DNA of 22,565 bases from Cloacibacterium caeni_C (GCA_002422665.1 DITA01000050.1:1-22565), one strand, 5' to 3'. Numbered from the stretch's first letter, positions 14,827-22,405 are shown. Notes: a model not told the origin generated them from the letters alone. Numbers and translations: made by a program.

Positions 14827-16512
14827 TTATTTCTCAATTCCGCTTCCTGCTTTCAAATTTTCATTGACAATTACTGGTAACTTTCCGGAAATTTTTGTTT
14901 TACCCAAAAGTGCTTTTGCAGACGCTTTCATCGATAAATCATTGTTTTCATAACTTACCAAAACCGTAGAAATTTTAGAAATATCAACATCTTTCAAAGC
15001 GTAAGGCGAACCAAAAACATCTAAAATCACATTCTGTTTTTTGCTTAATTCTGCTAAAATATCTTTGCTTTCCTGTGAAATTTTATATGATTTGTAAGCC
15101 GTAGAATTGTCTTTGTGAAAACCAACAATCACCGTAGAATTTTCTGGAATTTGAGCAATTTCAGTTTTTGAAATCACTTTTACGGTAGTTCCTAAATTTA
15201 AATTTTCTACAAAAGTCTGAAACGGCGCTTCTTCCAAAGGAAGATAATAATAGGTTTTGCTACAACTTAAAGGCAAAAGATTTTTTTCGTCTTTCAACAA
15301 AGTTATTGAGTTGGAATATAATTTTTCTGAAAGTTCTGCGTGAGAAGCGTTGTTTAAATCTTCGTTAATGTTTTCAGAATTTATGGATTTTAAATTTTGA
15401 AGTCCTAATAAATATTTGGTTTTCAGAATTTTCTTTACACTTTCTGCGAGGCGGTTTTCAGAAATTTCACCTTTTTCTAAAGCTGATTTTATTAATGCTT
15501 TTCCGTTTGGAACGTCTTGTGAAAAAAGCATGATGTCATTTCCCGCTTTGAATGCTCTCAAATCTAATTCACCTGCAGGAAATTTTTTTGCTACAGCATT
15601 CATATTTAACGCATCAGTAATAATTAAACCATTGTATTGATAAGATTTTTTGAGCAAATTAGTAATGACTTCATAAGAAACAGAAGCAGGAATTCCCGAT
15701 TGTTTTTCTAAAGTTGGAACATATAAATGCGCCACCATAACTCCGCCAATTTTTTTATCAAGCAAAGCTTTGAAAGGAGCTAATTCCACAGAATTGAGTC
15801 GCTCCAAATTGTGCGAAACCACTGGTAAATCTAAATGAGAATCGGTATCTGTATCGCCATGACCAGGGAAATGTTTCATAGAAGCGAGAACGCCATTGTC
15901 TTGCAAACCTTGTGCATAAGCCAAACCTTTGGCAATCACATTATTGATGTCTGAACCGAAACTTCTGTTGCCAATAATAGGATTTGCAGGATTGGTATTC
16001 ACATCTACAACTGGCGCGAAATCCCAATAAATGCCCATTCTTTTACAATCCTCAGCAATTTTGGAAGTCATTTCATAGATGAGAGAATTGTCTTGAATGG
16101 CGCCCAAAGTCATAGCCCAAGGAAATTTATGCGCGGCAGGAAATCTTTGGAACAATCCCCATTCTCCATCAATGCCAATCATCATTTTCACTTTAGATTT
16201 CCCTTGAAATTCATTCAGTAATTGGATATGTTTTTCAGCGTTGTCTTGCATGAGAATCAATCCACCAATTTTTTCTTTTTCTACGAGATTACTAATTTTC
16301 TGAATTTCTTCTTCTCCACGATTATTGTACAAAGCTACAATGTATAATTGCCCGATTTTTTCGTCTAAAGACAATTGTTGATACAGAGAATCAGCATATT
16401 TTTCGGCTTTTTGCTCTAAATTTTTTGGAGCATTTTTGGGAAAATACTGTGCCGAAAGATTGGCGAAAATTAAAATGAATAAATAAGTGAATATATTTTT
16501 GATGAATTTCAT
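14827..16512 (-). CDS. Exported GH3 beta-N-acetylhexosaminidase-type enzyme
   Basis: The protein (561 residues from ATG 16512) is a family-3 glycoside hydrolase of the NagZ type, expected to cleave beta-N-acetylhexosamine units such as those of peptidoglycan fragments. Residues 1-21 (MKFIKNIF...NLSAQ) form a signal peptide, so unlike cytosolic NagZ of enterobacteria it acts outside the cytoplasm. The barrel has IGIDGEWG (112-119), the diagnostic loop KHFPGHGDTDTDSH (213-226) holding the Asp224/His226 acid-base dyad, and nucleophile Asp300 in IITDALNM. A second alpha/beta-type domain fills about 380-561. The frame is open to ATG 16545, but that overlaps a TATGTTTG promoter box, so the later start is chosen. 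A beta-glucosidase role is less likely given the KHFPGHGD motif. Confidence 0.92.
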   Translation of the reverse strand: MKFIKNIFTYLFILIFANLSAQYFPKNAPKNLEQKAEKYADSLYQQLSLDEKIGQLYIVALYNNRGEEEIQKISNLVEKEKIGGLILMQDNAEKHIQLLNEFQGKSKVKMMIGIDGEWGLFQRFPAAHKFPWAMTLGAIQDNSLIYEMTSKIAEDCKRMGIYWDFAPVVDVNTNPANPIIGNRSFGSDINNVIAKGLAYAQGLQDNGVLASMKHFPGHGDTDTDSHLDLPVVSHNLERLNSVELAPFKALLDKKIGGVMVAHLYVPTLEKQSGIPASVSYEVITNLLKKSYQYNGLIITDALNMNAVAKKFPAGELDLRAFKAGNDIMLFSQDVPNGKALIKSALEKGEISENRLAESVKKILKTKYLLGLQNLKSINSENINEDLNNASHAELSEKLYSNSITLLKDEKNLLPLSCSKTYYYLPLEEAPFQTFVENLNLGTTVKVISKTEIAQIPENSTVIVGFHKDNSTAYKSYKISQESKDILAELSKKQNVILDVFGSPYALKDVDISKISTVLVSYENNDLSMKASAKALLGKTKISGKLPVIVNENLKAGSGIEK

Positions 16513-16538
16513 AAATACAATGTTATTCAACAAAAATA

Positions 16539-16546
16539 CAAACATA
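16539..16546 (-). promoter_or_regulatory. -7 promoter box TATGTTTG for the GH3 gene
   Basis: The minus strand reads TATGTTTG at 16546-16539, a full match to TAnnTTTG, 26 bases ahead of the chosen ATG. No TTG is seen at -33. Confidence 0.5.
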
Positions 16547-16603
16547 TTTTTGTGATTGCTATAGAAATAATGTATTTCTAAAATTTTAAATCATTAAAAG
16601 TTA

Positions 16604-16630
16604 AAAATTAGCTTAGAACTAAGCCTTTTT
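16604..16630. terminator. Terminator downstream of the esterase gene
   Basis: GCTTAG (16611-16616) and CTAAGC (16619-16624) form a tight hairpin. On the minus strand it is followed by TAATTTTTAA after the esterase stop; on the plus strand it is followed by CTTTTTT. It separates the esterase gene from the GH3 gene. Confidence 0.65.
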
Positions 16631-16638
16631 TGATTCAA

Positions 16639-17409
16639 TTATCTGTGATTTCGTTTCAAGAATTCTACCATTTTGGGAATTGAATTTTGTGGAAATTCGT
16701 GTCCTGCATTTCGGTCTTCTATTATAATTTCTTTGTTTTCAGAAGTTTCATAAGAAGTAATTTCGCCATTTGTTTGAGCAGTGCTTTCATTGGCTTCAAA
16801 GAATTTTAAGTATTGCTTGGAAGAGAATTTTTGAATTTTATAAGGCACAATTTTATCATTTTTTCCAAAACTGATCCAAACGGATTTTTGTGGTGCAGAT
16901 TTTAGCCAATTTCCACCAGGACCAGCAACAGTAACGAATGCGGCAAATTTTTCTGGTCGCATTTTCCATAAAACATTTACAAATCTAGAACCATTAGAAT
17001 GACCAATTGCGTAAATTCTATCGAAATCAATATTGTAATTTTTAGAAATTTGAGAAAAAACTTCATCAAAAAACTTTACATCTCGGTTTTGTAATTCGTC
17101 TGGATTCATTTGCCAACCGTTATATTTTCCTTCTTTGTCTACAATAGAATTGGTAACTCCGGGAATTCCTTGCATATAAATGACTAAAGCTTCGGGGAAA
17201 TTTTGATGAAAATTAAGATTTCTACTGGCGTGTTTCGCATTTCCACCATGACCGTGAAAAACAAAAACCACTGGAATTTTTTCTGAATTTATTTTGGGCT
17301 CAAAAATAATTGCTTTTCTTTCTACTCCATTAATTTGGTAAAATTTTTCGGTTTGAGCGAATAGTTTTGTGCTGAAAATCAATAAGAAAACGATGATTGT
17401 GTTTTTCAT
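16639..17409 (-). CDS. Exported alpha/beta-hydrolase, polyhydroxybutyrate-depolymerase/LpqC-like esterase
   Basis: The 256-residue product (ATG 17409) has a signal peptide, MKNTIIVFLLIFSTKLFAQ (1-19), so it acts in the periplasm or outside. The alpha/beta-hydrolase fold shows an oxyanion-hole HGHGG (52-56), the nucleophile elbow GHSNG with Ser138 (136-140), Asp185 in FGKNDKIV, and His237 in NAGHEF, a full Ser-Asp-His triad. The pattern fits the poly(3-hydroxybutyrate) depolymerase/feruloyl-esterase-like group (COG3509). The true ester substrate is unknown; PHB degradation should not be assumed. The frame is open to 17493, but that extension crosses the promoter boxes at 17446-17474 and lacks signal-peptide character. 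It is transcribed divergently from the lipoprotein gene at 17516. Confidence 0.88.
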   Translation of the reverse strand: MKNTIIVFLLIFSTKLFAQTEKFYQINGVERKAIIFEPKINSEKIPVVFVFHGHGGNAKHASRNLNFHQNFPEALVIYMQGIPGVTNSIVDKEGKYNGWQMNPDELQNRDVKFFDEVFSQISKNYNIDFDRIYAIGHSNGSRFVNVLWKMRPEKFAAFVTVAGPGGNWLKSAPQKSVWISFGKNDKIVPYKIQKFSSKQYLKFFEANESTAQTNGEITSYETSENKEIIIEDRNAGHEFPQNSIPKMVEFLKRNHR

Positions 17410-17445
17410 TTTAAAAGCTTTGATTCTTTGATGAAAATTAAACAA

Positions 17446-17474
17446 TAAAGTTAAAAATTTATTTTGGCACGCAA
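17446..17474 (-). promoter_or_regulatory. Promoter of the esterase gene (TTG-N18-TAACTTTA)
   Basis: On the minus strand TTG (17474-17472) is followed after 18 bases by TAACTTTA (17453-17446), close to the Bacteroidota housekeeping consensus TTG-N17-23-TAnnTTTG. Transcription would start near 17440, about 30 bases before the ATG. Confidence 0.55.
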
Positions 17475-17480
17475 CTTGGA
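17464..17480 (+). promoter_or_regulatory. Candidate sigma-54 promoter TTGGCACG-N4-TTGGA
   Basis: The plus strand reads TTGGCACG CAAC TTGGA. Against the sigma-54 consensus TGGCACG-N4-TTGC(A/T) the -24 half is exact, the spacing is exact and the -12 half has one mismatch (GG for GC). Transcription would start near 17490, 26 bases before the lipoprotein ATG. Its middle overlaps the -33 element of the divergent esterase promoter. Confidence 0.55.
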
Positions 17481-17515
17481 ATGTAAAAACCATTAACCAA
17501 CAAATAATTACTGAT

Positions 17516-18031
17516 ATGAAAAAATATTTTACTTTAATGGTTCTTGCGATTTTCGGAGGATTATTGATGTTGAGCTGCGAAATGAATGAAGTAGTAGATA
17601 GAGATATTCAAGATAATGATACATATCCTATGATGAAGGATGTAACGGGAACTTTTAGTTCTACTAATAATTATGCCTTAGATCAAGCGATTGATATTCC
17701 TTCTTCTGATGTAGTTTTAGTGTATAGAAATATCAATTCTAACAGTTCAGCAAGTGCAATTTGGCAACTTTTGCCTAAAACTTTTTACTTGAGCGATAAC
17801 AGAGAATTAGATTACAATTTTATTTTTGACACAAAAAGAGTTCAAGTAAGAACAGAAGCTAATTTTGACCAATCTACCATGACAAGTACAGAAAGAGCGA
17901 CTTATCTCAACAATCAAACGTTTAGAATTGTATTGGTTCCAGCTTCTAGAGCAAATAGAACTGCTTCTCAAGTAAATTACGAGGATTATAATGCAGTAGT
18001 GAAATATTTTAACTTAAAAGAACCAAAATAA
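17516..18031 (+). CDS. Lipoprotein of unknown function, possibly surface-exposed
   Basis: The 171-residue product has a signal with lipobox LMLSC, so Cys21 is the probable lipidation site. The residues after it (EMNEVVDRD) are rich in acidic side chains, which resembles the acidic surface-export signal described for some flavobacterial lipoproteins; this is inference. The remainder is Ser/Thr/Asn-rich with beta-strand character (SSDVVLVYRNIN, FRIVLVPASRAN) and has no catalytic motif that I recognise. It is a single-gene unit, with a candidate sigma-54 promoter 36 bases upstream and a candidate terminator after it. Confidence 0.83.
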   Translation: MKKYFTLMVLAIFGGLLMLSCEMNEVVDRDIQDNDTYPMMKDVTGTFSSTNNYALDQAIDIPSSDVVLVYRNINSNSSASAIWQLLPKTFYLSDNRELDYNFIFDTKRVQVRTEANFDQSTMTSTERATYLNNQTFRIVLVPASRANRTASQVNYEDYNAVVKYFNLKEPK

Positions 18032-18081
18032 TCACTAAATCATTCAAAACCATCCATATATTAATTTTTCACAAAAAAGAA

Positions 18082-18113
18082 ATCATAGCAAAATGAATTG
18101 CTGGGATTTTTTG
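18082..18113 (+). terminator. Candidate terminator after the 171-residue lipoprotein gene
   Basis: ATCATAGCAA (18082-18091) pairs imperfectly with TTGCTGGGAT (18098-18107), with a two-base mismatch/wobble, followed by TTTTTT. Confidence 0.5.
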
Positions 18114-18154
18114 TTGGGTAATAAAAATCAGATTTTTTTCCCACAAAAAGTTCT

Positions 18155-18162
18155 TACCTTTG
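18155..18162 (+). promoter_or_regulatory. -7 promoter box TACCTTTG for deoD
   Basis: TACCTTTG matches TAnnTTTG exactly and lies 22 bases before the deoD ATG. The -33 region (18132-18139) is a T run rather than TTG. Confidence 0.6.
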
Positions 18163-18184
18163 TTGTCCTTTTAAAATTAAAATT

Positions 18185-18892
18185 ATGAGTGTTCACATCA
18201 GTGCCAAAAAAGGCGAAATTGCAAAAACGGTATTACAGCCAGGAGATCCTTTAAGAGCTAAATACATCGCAGATAATTTTCTAGAAGATGTAAAATTGGT
18301 AAGCAAGACCAGAAATATTTTTTATTTTACAGGTTTGTATAAAGGAAAAGAAATTTCTGTAGGAGCAAGTGGAATGGGAGTGCCAAGTATTGGGATTTAT
18401 TCTTACGAATTATTTACAGAATATGATGTAGATACCATTATCAGAATTGGGACTTGTGGTGGTTATACTACAGATCTTAATGTTTTTGACCTGATTAATG
18501 TAGATGGAGCAGCAAGTGAATCTACTTATGCTAAATTTGCTTGGGAAATGGATGAAGAAATCATGTATCACCAAGGAAAAGCCTTTGACGTAATTAATGA
18601 AACGGCTAAAGAATTAGCTCTTGAAACTAAAGCGGCAAATATTCACACCAGTGATGTTTTCTACAGAAAAACACCAGGAATTCCTGCTATTGCAGAGAAA
18701 TATAATTGTCCAGCAGTTGAAATGGAAGCTTTCGCACTTTTTGCTAATGCAAAACATTTAGGAAAAAATGCGGCAACGATTTTGACGGTTTCAGATATTA
18801 TTCCAACAGGTGAAGAAATTTCTGCTGATCAAAGAGAAACTGCTCTTAGAACCATGATGACTCTGGCTCTAGAAAGTGGAATTAAACTTTAA
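18185..18892 (+). CDS. deoD: Purine nucleoside phosphorylase, DeoD type
   Basis: DeoD cleaves purine (deoxy)nucleosides with phosphate to base and (deoxy)ribose-1-phosphate in cytosolic purine salvage. The 235-residue product aligns residue for residue with the E. coli numbering at the known sites: His4, Gly20 and Arg24 (QPGDPLRAK), Arg43, Arg87 (IRIGTCGG; Thr90 where E. coli has Ser), the VEMEA motif with Glu181, and Ser203/Asp204 (VSDIIPTGE). It is therefore the hexameric low-specificity type. It is a single transcription unit with its own -7 box and a strong terminator shared with convergent ribA. Confidence 0.96.
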   Translation: MSVHISAKKGEIAKTVLQPGDPLRAKYIADNFLEDVKLVSKTRNIFYFTGLYKGKEISVGASGMGVPSIGIYSYELFTEYDVDTIIRIGTCGGYTTDLNVFDLINVDGAASESTYAKFAWEMDEEIMYHQGKAFDVINETAKELALETKAANIHTSDVFYRKTPGIPAIAEKYNCPAVEMEAFALFANAKHLGKNAATILTVSDIIPTGEEISADQRETALRTMMTLALESGIKL

Positions 18893-18912
18893 AAAATTCT
18901 CTAATAGATACT

Positions 18913-18946
18913 AAAAACGCTTCGAAATTCTCGAAGCGTTTTTTTA
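18913..18946. terminator. Bidirectional terminator between deoD and ribA
   Basis: AAAAACGCTTCGA (18913-18925) and TCGAAGCGTTTTT (18931-18943) form a perfect 13-bp stem with loop AATTC. T's follow on the plus strand and the A-rich arm gives T's on the minus strand, suiting both convergent genes. Confidence 0.9.
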
Positions 18947-19543
18947 TTTTTCTGTTTCGTCATCTAGAAGATGCCCGAAATATTCTTTTTTAGTTTTCAG
19001 ATATTCTTTGCTGTTTTCATTGGCTTCCATCTGAAGTGGAATTCTTTTATTGAGATGAATTTCGCTGTTTTCTACAAATTTTATTTTATCAGGATTATTC
19101 GTCAAAAGATTGATTTCTTTTACGTCTAATAATTTTAAAATTTCAATGGCTACATTAAAATCTCTATCATCTGCAGGAAGTCCTAATTGAAGATTCGCTT
19201 GAACGGTATCTAATCCTTTTTCTTGTAATGCGTAAGCTTTGAGCTTATTGATAATGCCAATATTTCTACCTTCTTGACGAAGATAAACGATGATACCTCC
19301 GTTTTCTTGAATGTATTTCATGGCTGCATCTAACTGCTGACCGCATTCACATTTTTTAGAATGGAAAACTTCTCCAGTAATACATTCTGAGTGAAAACGA
19401 ACATTGATAGGTTTAGAAAAATCTGTGTTTTCTGCAACCAAAGCAATATGAGGCATCCAGTCTTTTTCGCTGTCAGAAAAAGCCATTACTCTAAAGTTTC
19501 CAAAATCGGTAGGAACTAATGATTCTGCCTGTAATGTTATCAT
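18944..19543 (-). CDS. ribA: GTP cyclohydrolase II
   Basis: RibA opens GTP to 2,5-diamino-6-ribosylamino-4-pyrimidinone phosphate, formate and pyrophosphate, the first step of riboflavin synthesis. The 199-residue product has the zinc site SECITGEVFHSKKCECG with Cys54, Cys65 and Cys67, the YLRQEGRNIGI motif (87-97) and LLTNNPDK (146-153). It is the stand-alone form, not fused to DHBP synthase (RibB). It is the last gene of a minus-strand cluster, 25 bases after the small lipoprotein gene. I saw no FMN riboswitch close to it. Confidence 0.95.
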   Translation of the reverse strand: MITLQAESLVPTDFGNFRVMAFSDSEKDWMPHIALVAENTDFSKPINVRFHSECITGEVFHSKKCECGQQLDAAMKYIQENGGIIVYLRQEGRNIGIINKLKAYALQEKGLDTVQANLQLGLPADDRDFNVAIEILKLLDVKEINLLTNNPDKIKFVENSEIHLNKRIPLQMEANENSKEYLKTKKEYFGHLLDDETEK

Positions 19544-19568
19544 ATAATTTTTTATGTAAAGATAAGAT

Positions 19569-20021
19569 TTACTTAGATTCTGTACTATCGAAAGAATCTA
19601 TAAGACTAATGTTTGTTTTGATTTTAGCCAAATATCTATTCAGTAATTCTAAATCGTCTTTCGGAAGACTCGTTTTCAGTGTCTGAATTGTTTTATAAGA
19701 ATTGGTGTAGTTGTTGTAAGCCTTAGTTTGTTCTGCGCTATTATTCTGTTTGATAGAATAAATGTAATCAGAAATATGCAGTTTCATTTTATAAATTTCT
19801 GCATTGAGTTTTTGATTTTTAAAAACTGGAAATTCTGTAAGCGTATTGGTGATTTCTGAGAGATAATTCACCCTTTCCATAGATTTATACGTCTGTTCAG
19901 AAAAACTAGTTTGGGTAGAATAACTCGAAAAACTATTAGACAAAGGAGATAAATTTACTTTTTCTACCGAGCACGAAGTCAATAGAAGCAAGGCGAAAAG
20001 TAAATTTATTGTATTTCTCAT
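19569..20021 (-). CDS. Small lipoprotein of unknown function
   Basis: The 150-residue product starts with a signal and lipobox (LLTSC), giving Cys17 as probable lipidation site, then a Ser-rich linker (about 25-42). The rest is rich in Asn, Lys and Leu and looks helical, perhaps a short coiled-coil bundle. I recognise no family. It begins 2 bases after the DUF4254 stop, so it is almost certainly co-translated with it. The function is not predictable from the sequence. Confidence 0.78.
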   Translation of the reverse strand: MRNTINLLFALLLLTSCSVEKVNLSPLSNSFSSYSTQTSFSEQTYKSMERVNYLSEITNTLTEFPVFKNQKLNAEIYKMKLHISDYIYSIKQNNSAEQTKAYNNYTNSYKTIQTLKTSLPKDDLELLNRYLAKIKTNISLIDSFDSTESK

Positions 20022-20023
20022 TT

Positions 20024-20635
20024 TTATGAATTAGATTTTTGATAAAGGATAGGGTTAAGACTTTCGTCATTATACATCTTCATTTGTTTGTATACCTTCA
20101 TCTTAACATCGCCGTTTTCTATATCTAAAAGTAATTGATCAATCGCTTGGCTTAAATCTTCTTTCTGTTCTAGAAGTACATTGAGTTTTTCTGTACATTT
20201 TGCTCTATGTTCTTCTGTGGCAGATTCTCTAGTAGCTTCTTGGTTCATGTGGTACACTTTCAGAACGAGAATTGAAAATCTATCAATTGCCCAAGCTACC
20301 GTTTCTGTATTGATTTTAGCGTCTGATTTAGGCGTGATATTTTGATATTTTTGGAAAAAATAACTGTCAATATATTCCACCAAATCAGTTCTTTTTTGGT
20401 TAGAAGCATCAATTGTTCTTTTCAATTGTAGTGCTTCTACCGGATCAATATTTTCGTCTCTAATGATATCTTCTAAATGCCATTGTACGGTATCTATCCA
20501 ATTCTTAGTATACAAAAGATGTTCCAAACTGCCATTTTCGAATGGATTATTGATAGGAAAGTCTACATTATCATGTAAATGATAATCTTCAACAGATTTG
20601 TTGAAGATATTCCAAGCGTGTTCGGTAAAAGACAT
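20024..20635 (-). CDS. DUF4254 family protein
   Basis: I recognise the 203-residue product as DUF4254, an all-helical Bacteroidota family of unknown function. It shows the family pattern of an N-terminal HDNVDFPINNPF-like region, a LLYTKNWIDTVQWHLEDIIRD helix (about 40-60), and RTIDASNQKRTDLVEYID (about 70-87). It has no signal peptide or membrane segment and should be cytoplasmic. It lies 1 base downstream of tatA and 2 bases upstream of the small lipoprotein gene, so the three form one translational unit. Members elsewhere are often near glycosyltransferase genes, which is not the case here. Confidence 0.86.
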   Translation of the reverse strand: MSFTEHAWNIFNKSVEDYHLHDNVDFPINNPFENGSLEHLLYTKNWIDTVQWHLEDIIRDENIDPVEALQLKRTIDASNQKRTDLVEYIDSYFFQKYQNITPKSDAKINTETVAWAIDRFSILVLKVYHMNQEATRESATEEHRAKCTEKLNVLLEQKEDLSQAIDQLLLDIENGDVKMKVYKQMKMYNDESLNPILYQKSNS

Positions 20636-20636
20636 G

Positions 20637-20831
20637 TTAAGAAGGGTTTTGAGATTTATCTTCGGGCTTTTTTTCGTCTTCTTTTACAGCGTCTTTAAAT
20701 TCTTTAATTCCGCTACCAACTCCTCTCATTAATTCAGGGATTTTTTTACCTCCGAAAAGTAATAAAAGTACTACAGCAACAATTAGCATATGTTGCCAAG
20801 AAAGTGATAGTATAATAATTGGTGAAATCAT
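20637..20831 (-). CDS. tatA: Twin-arginine translocase subunit TatA/E
   Basis: TatA oligomers form the pore of the Tat pathway that exports folded proteins. The 64-residue product (ATG 20831) has one membrane helix, MLIVAVVLLLLFGGKKIPEL, with the diagnostic FGGKKIPEL hinge, then an amphipathic helix (MRGVGSGIKEFKDAVK) and a charged tail. The frame is open to 20879, but that extension overlaps the envC-like gene and crosses a TACATTTG box, so the shorter start is chosen; a shorter start still at the internal Met is possible. Its position directly behind an EnvC-like gene is discussed separately. Confidence 0.93.
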   Translation of the reverse strand: MISPIIILSLSWQHMLIVAVVLLLLFGGKKIPELMRGVGSGIKEFKDAVKEDEKKPEDKSQNPS

Positions 20832-20847
20832 TTTTGAAAATTTTTTA

Positions 20848-20879
20848 CAAATGTAAGGATTTTTTAATACGAAACCCAA
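20848..20879 (-). promoter_or_regulatory. Internal promoter for tatA (TTG-N21-TACATTTG)
   Basis: On the minus strand TTG (20879-20877) is followed after 21 bases by TACATTTG (20855-20848), both matching the Bacteroidota consensus. Transcription would start near 20841. The -33 lies in the last codons of the envC-like gene. Confidence 0.5.
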
Positions 20880-22405
20880 TCTAATGGATTAACTGGATTG
20901 GCTCCATTCCAAATTTGAAAATCGAGTGCAAAATTTCCATCAAAATCGGTTCCGATGCTTCCAATTGTGGTTCCTGCAGAGACTTGTTGGTTTTTGGCAA
21001 CGTTTACATTGTCCAAGTTTCCATAGATACTGAAGTAGTCTCCATGTTTAACCAATACAGTTTTTGCTCCACCACTTACCAAAATGTTGCTCACAACACC
21101 TGGGAATACACATCTTGCTCTCGTTCCGTTTGGAACTACCACTTTTATTCCGTTATTTTCAATAGTTATTCCTTTGAAAACTGGGTGCGGTTGTCTACCA
21201 AATCGTTCGGTAACCTGACCAGAAGGAACAGGGAAAGACATTTTTCCTTTATTCGCTGCGAAGTTGCTTCCTGCGGTAATTGCTCCCACTCCGAAGTCTT
21301 TCATTTTTTTCTCTTCTACAGCTGCTTTTTCTTTATCTGTTTTATCTGCTAATGCTTTTGATGCATTTCTAGCTTCATCAGCTTTTGCTTTAGCAGCATT
21401 TGCTTTTTCTTCAGACTCTTTTTTCTCTTTTTCTGCTTTTGCTATTTTTTCGGCATCATTTTTTTCTTTGGCAACTCTTTCTGCTTCTGCTTTTTCACGA
21501 GCTAGTTTTGTAGCTTTTCTTTCCTCTTCTTCCGCTTTTTTCTTCGCAAGAGCAAGAGCATCAGCTTTCGCTTTATTCTCAGCGTCTATTTTTGCTTTTT
21601 CTTTTTCTGCTGCAATTTTTGCTAGTCTTATTCTTTCTGCTTCTGCTTTTTTATCTGCTTCAGCTTTAGCTTTAGCCGCTTTTATCTCTTCATTGATGAG
21701 ATTTCTGATGGCATTTTCTACCTTTTTATTTTCGGCTTGCTTGGTTCTAAGTTCAGCAACCAGTTTTGCCTCGTTTTTCTTAAATTCTTCTAGAAGTACT
21801 TCTTTTTGTTTTCTTTCTACTTGAATTACAGCGAGTTCTTGTTTTTGTTTATTAAGAAGGTTTTCTTTCTCTTTTACAGATTTTTGCTTTAAACCAATAG
21901 ATTTTTTGATTTGAGTAGCTTTTTGATTAATCTCAGCTGCTTTTTTATCTTGATATTCTCCGTATTGCTTGATGTATTGAACTCTTCTCAATGCTTCTCC
22001 TAAATCTCTGGAAGAAAGAATGAAAGTAACTTTGTTTTGAACACCTTTGTTCTTATATGCTTTTACAAGAATATCAGCATATTCTTTACGAAGAACTTTC
22101 AGTTCACGGTTAAATTTATTGATTTCTAACTGACGGAGATAGATGTCATCTTCTATGAATCTTTTCTCTTTCTGAGTGTTATTATAAACTCTTTCTCGGA
22201 GCGCAATTTTTTTATTGACATCATTAAGGTAAGCAAGAGATAGTTTTGCTTCTCCTCTGGCTTTTGCAAGAGTAGCATTAATGGCAGCAATTTGTTTTTT
22301 TAGCTCTGAATTTTGTTTTTGCAGTTGTTCTTTTCTTCCTTGTTGAGAAAAGAAAATGCTAAAGGCTAGTAATCCTAATAATAAACTCAGTTTCTTATGC
22401 ATCAT
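20864..22405 (-). CDS. EnvC-like murein hydrolase activator (coiled coil plus degenerate LytM domain)
   Basis: The 513-residue product has a signal peptide (1-21), a long coiled coil (about 22-235), an Ala/Lys/Glu-rich TolA-like segment (about 241-368), and a C-terminal M23/LytM domain (about 388-513). In active M23 peptidases the metal site is HxxxD plus HxH; here the equivalent places read NNGIK (417-421: Asn417 for His, Lys421 for Asp), YGNL (Asn463 for His) and LDFQIW (Asp495 for His). So all usual zinc ligands appear replaced, as in EnvC and NlpD, which activate cell-wall amidases instead of cutting peptidoglycan. The protein should be periplasmic. The ATG 22405 overlaps the stop of the DUF4292 gene (ATGA); a second Met follows at once. 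Downstream is tatA after 32 bases. Confidence 0.9.
   Translation of the reverse strand: MMHKKLSLLLGLLAFSIFFSQQGRKEQLQKQNSELKKQIAAINATLAKARGEAKLSLAYLNDVNKKIALRERVYNNTQKEKRFIEDDIYLRQLEINKFNRELKVLRKEYADILVKAYKNKGVQNKVTFILSSRDLGEALRRVQYIKQYGEYQDKKAAEINQKATQIKKSIGLKQKSVKEKENLLNKQKQELAVIQVERKQKEVLLEEFKKNEAKLVAELRTKQAENKKVENAIRNLINEEIKAAKAKAEADKKAEAERIRLAKIAAEKEKAKIDAENKAKADALALAKKKAEEEERKATKLAREKAEAERVAKEKNDAEKIAKAEKEKKESEEKANAAKAKADEARNASKALADKTDKEKAAVEEKKMKDFGVGAITAGSNFAANKGKMSFPVPSGQVTERFGRQPHPVFKGITIENNGIKVVVPNGTRARCVFPGVVSNILVSGGAKTVLVKHGDYFSIYGNLDNVNVAKNQQVSAGTTIGSIGTDFDGNFALDFQIWNGANPVNPLDWVSY

Noticed and set aside
16513..16545. N-terminal extension of the GH3 protein
   Set aside because: It would place residues before a good signal peptide and overlaps the TATGTTTG promoter box.
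17410..17493. 28-residue N-terminal extension of the esterase
   Set aside because: It crosses a good promoter and lies before a typical signal peptide that starts at 17409.
20832..20879. 16-residue N-terminal extension of TatA
   Set aside because: TatA proteins have almost nothing before the membrane helix; the extension overlaps the upstream gene and a promoter box.
21264..21824. A 186-codon plus-strand open frame rich in Ala, Ser and Phe opposite the envC-like gene
   Set aside because: It is the mirror of the Ala/Lys/Glu-rich repeat codons on the minus strand; low-complexity composition keeps the antisense frame open. No start context or family resemblance.
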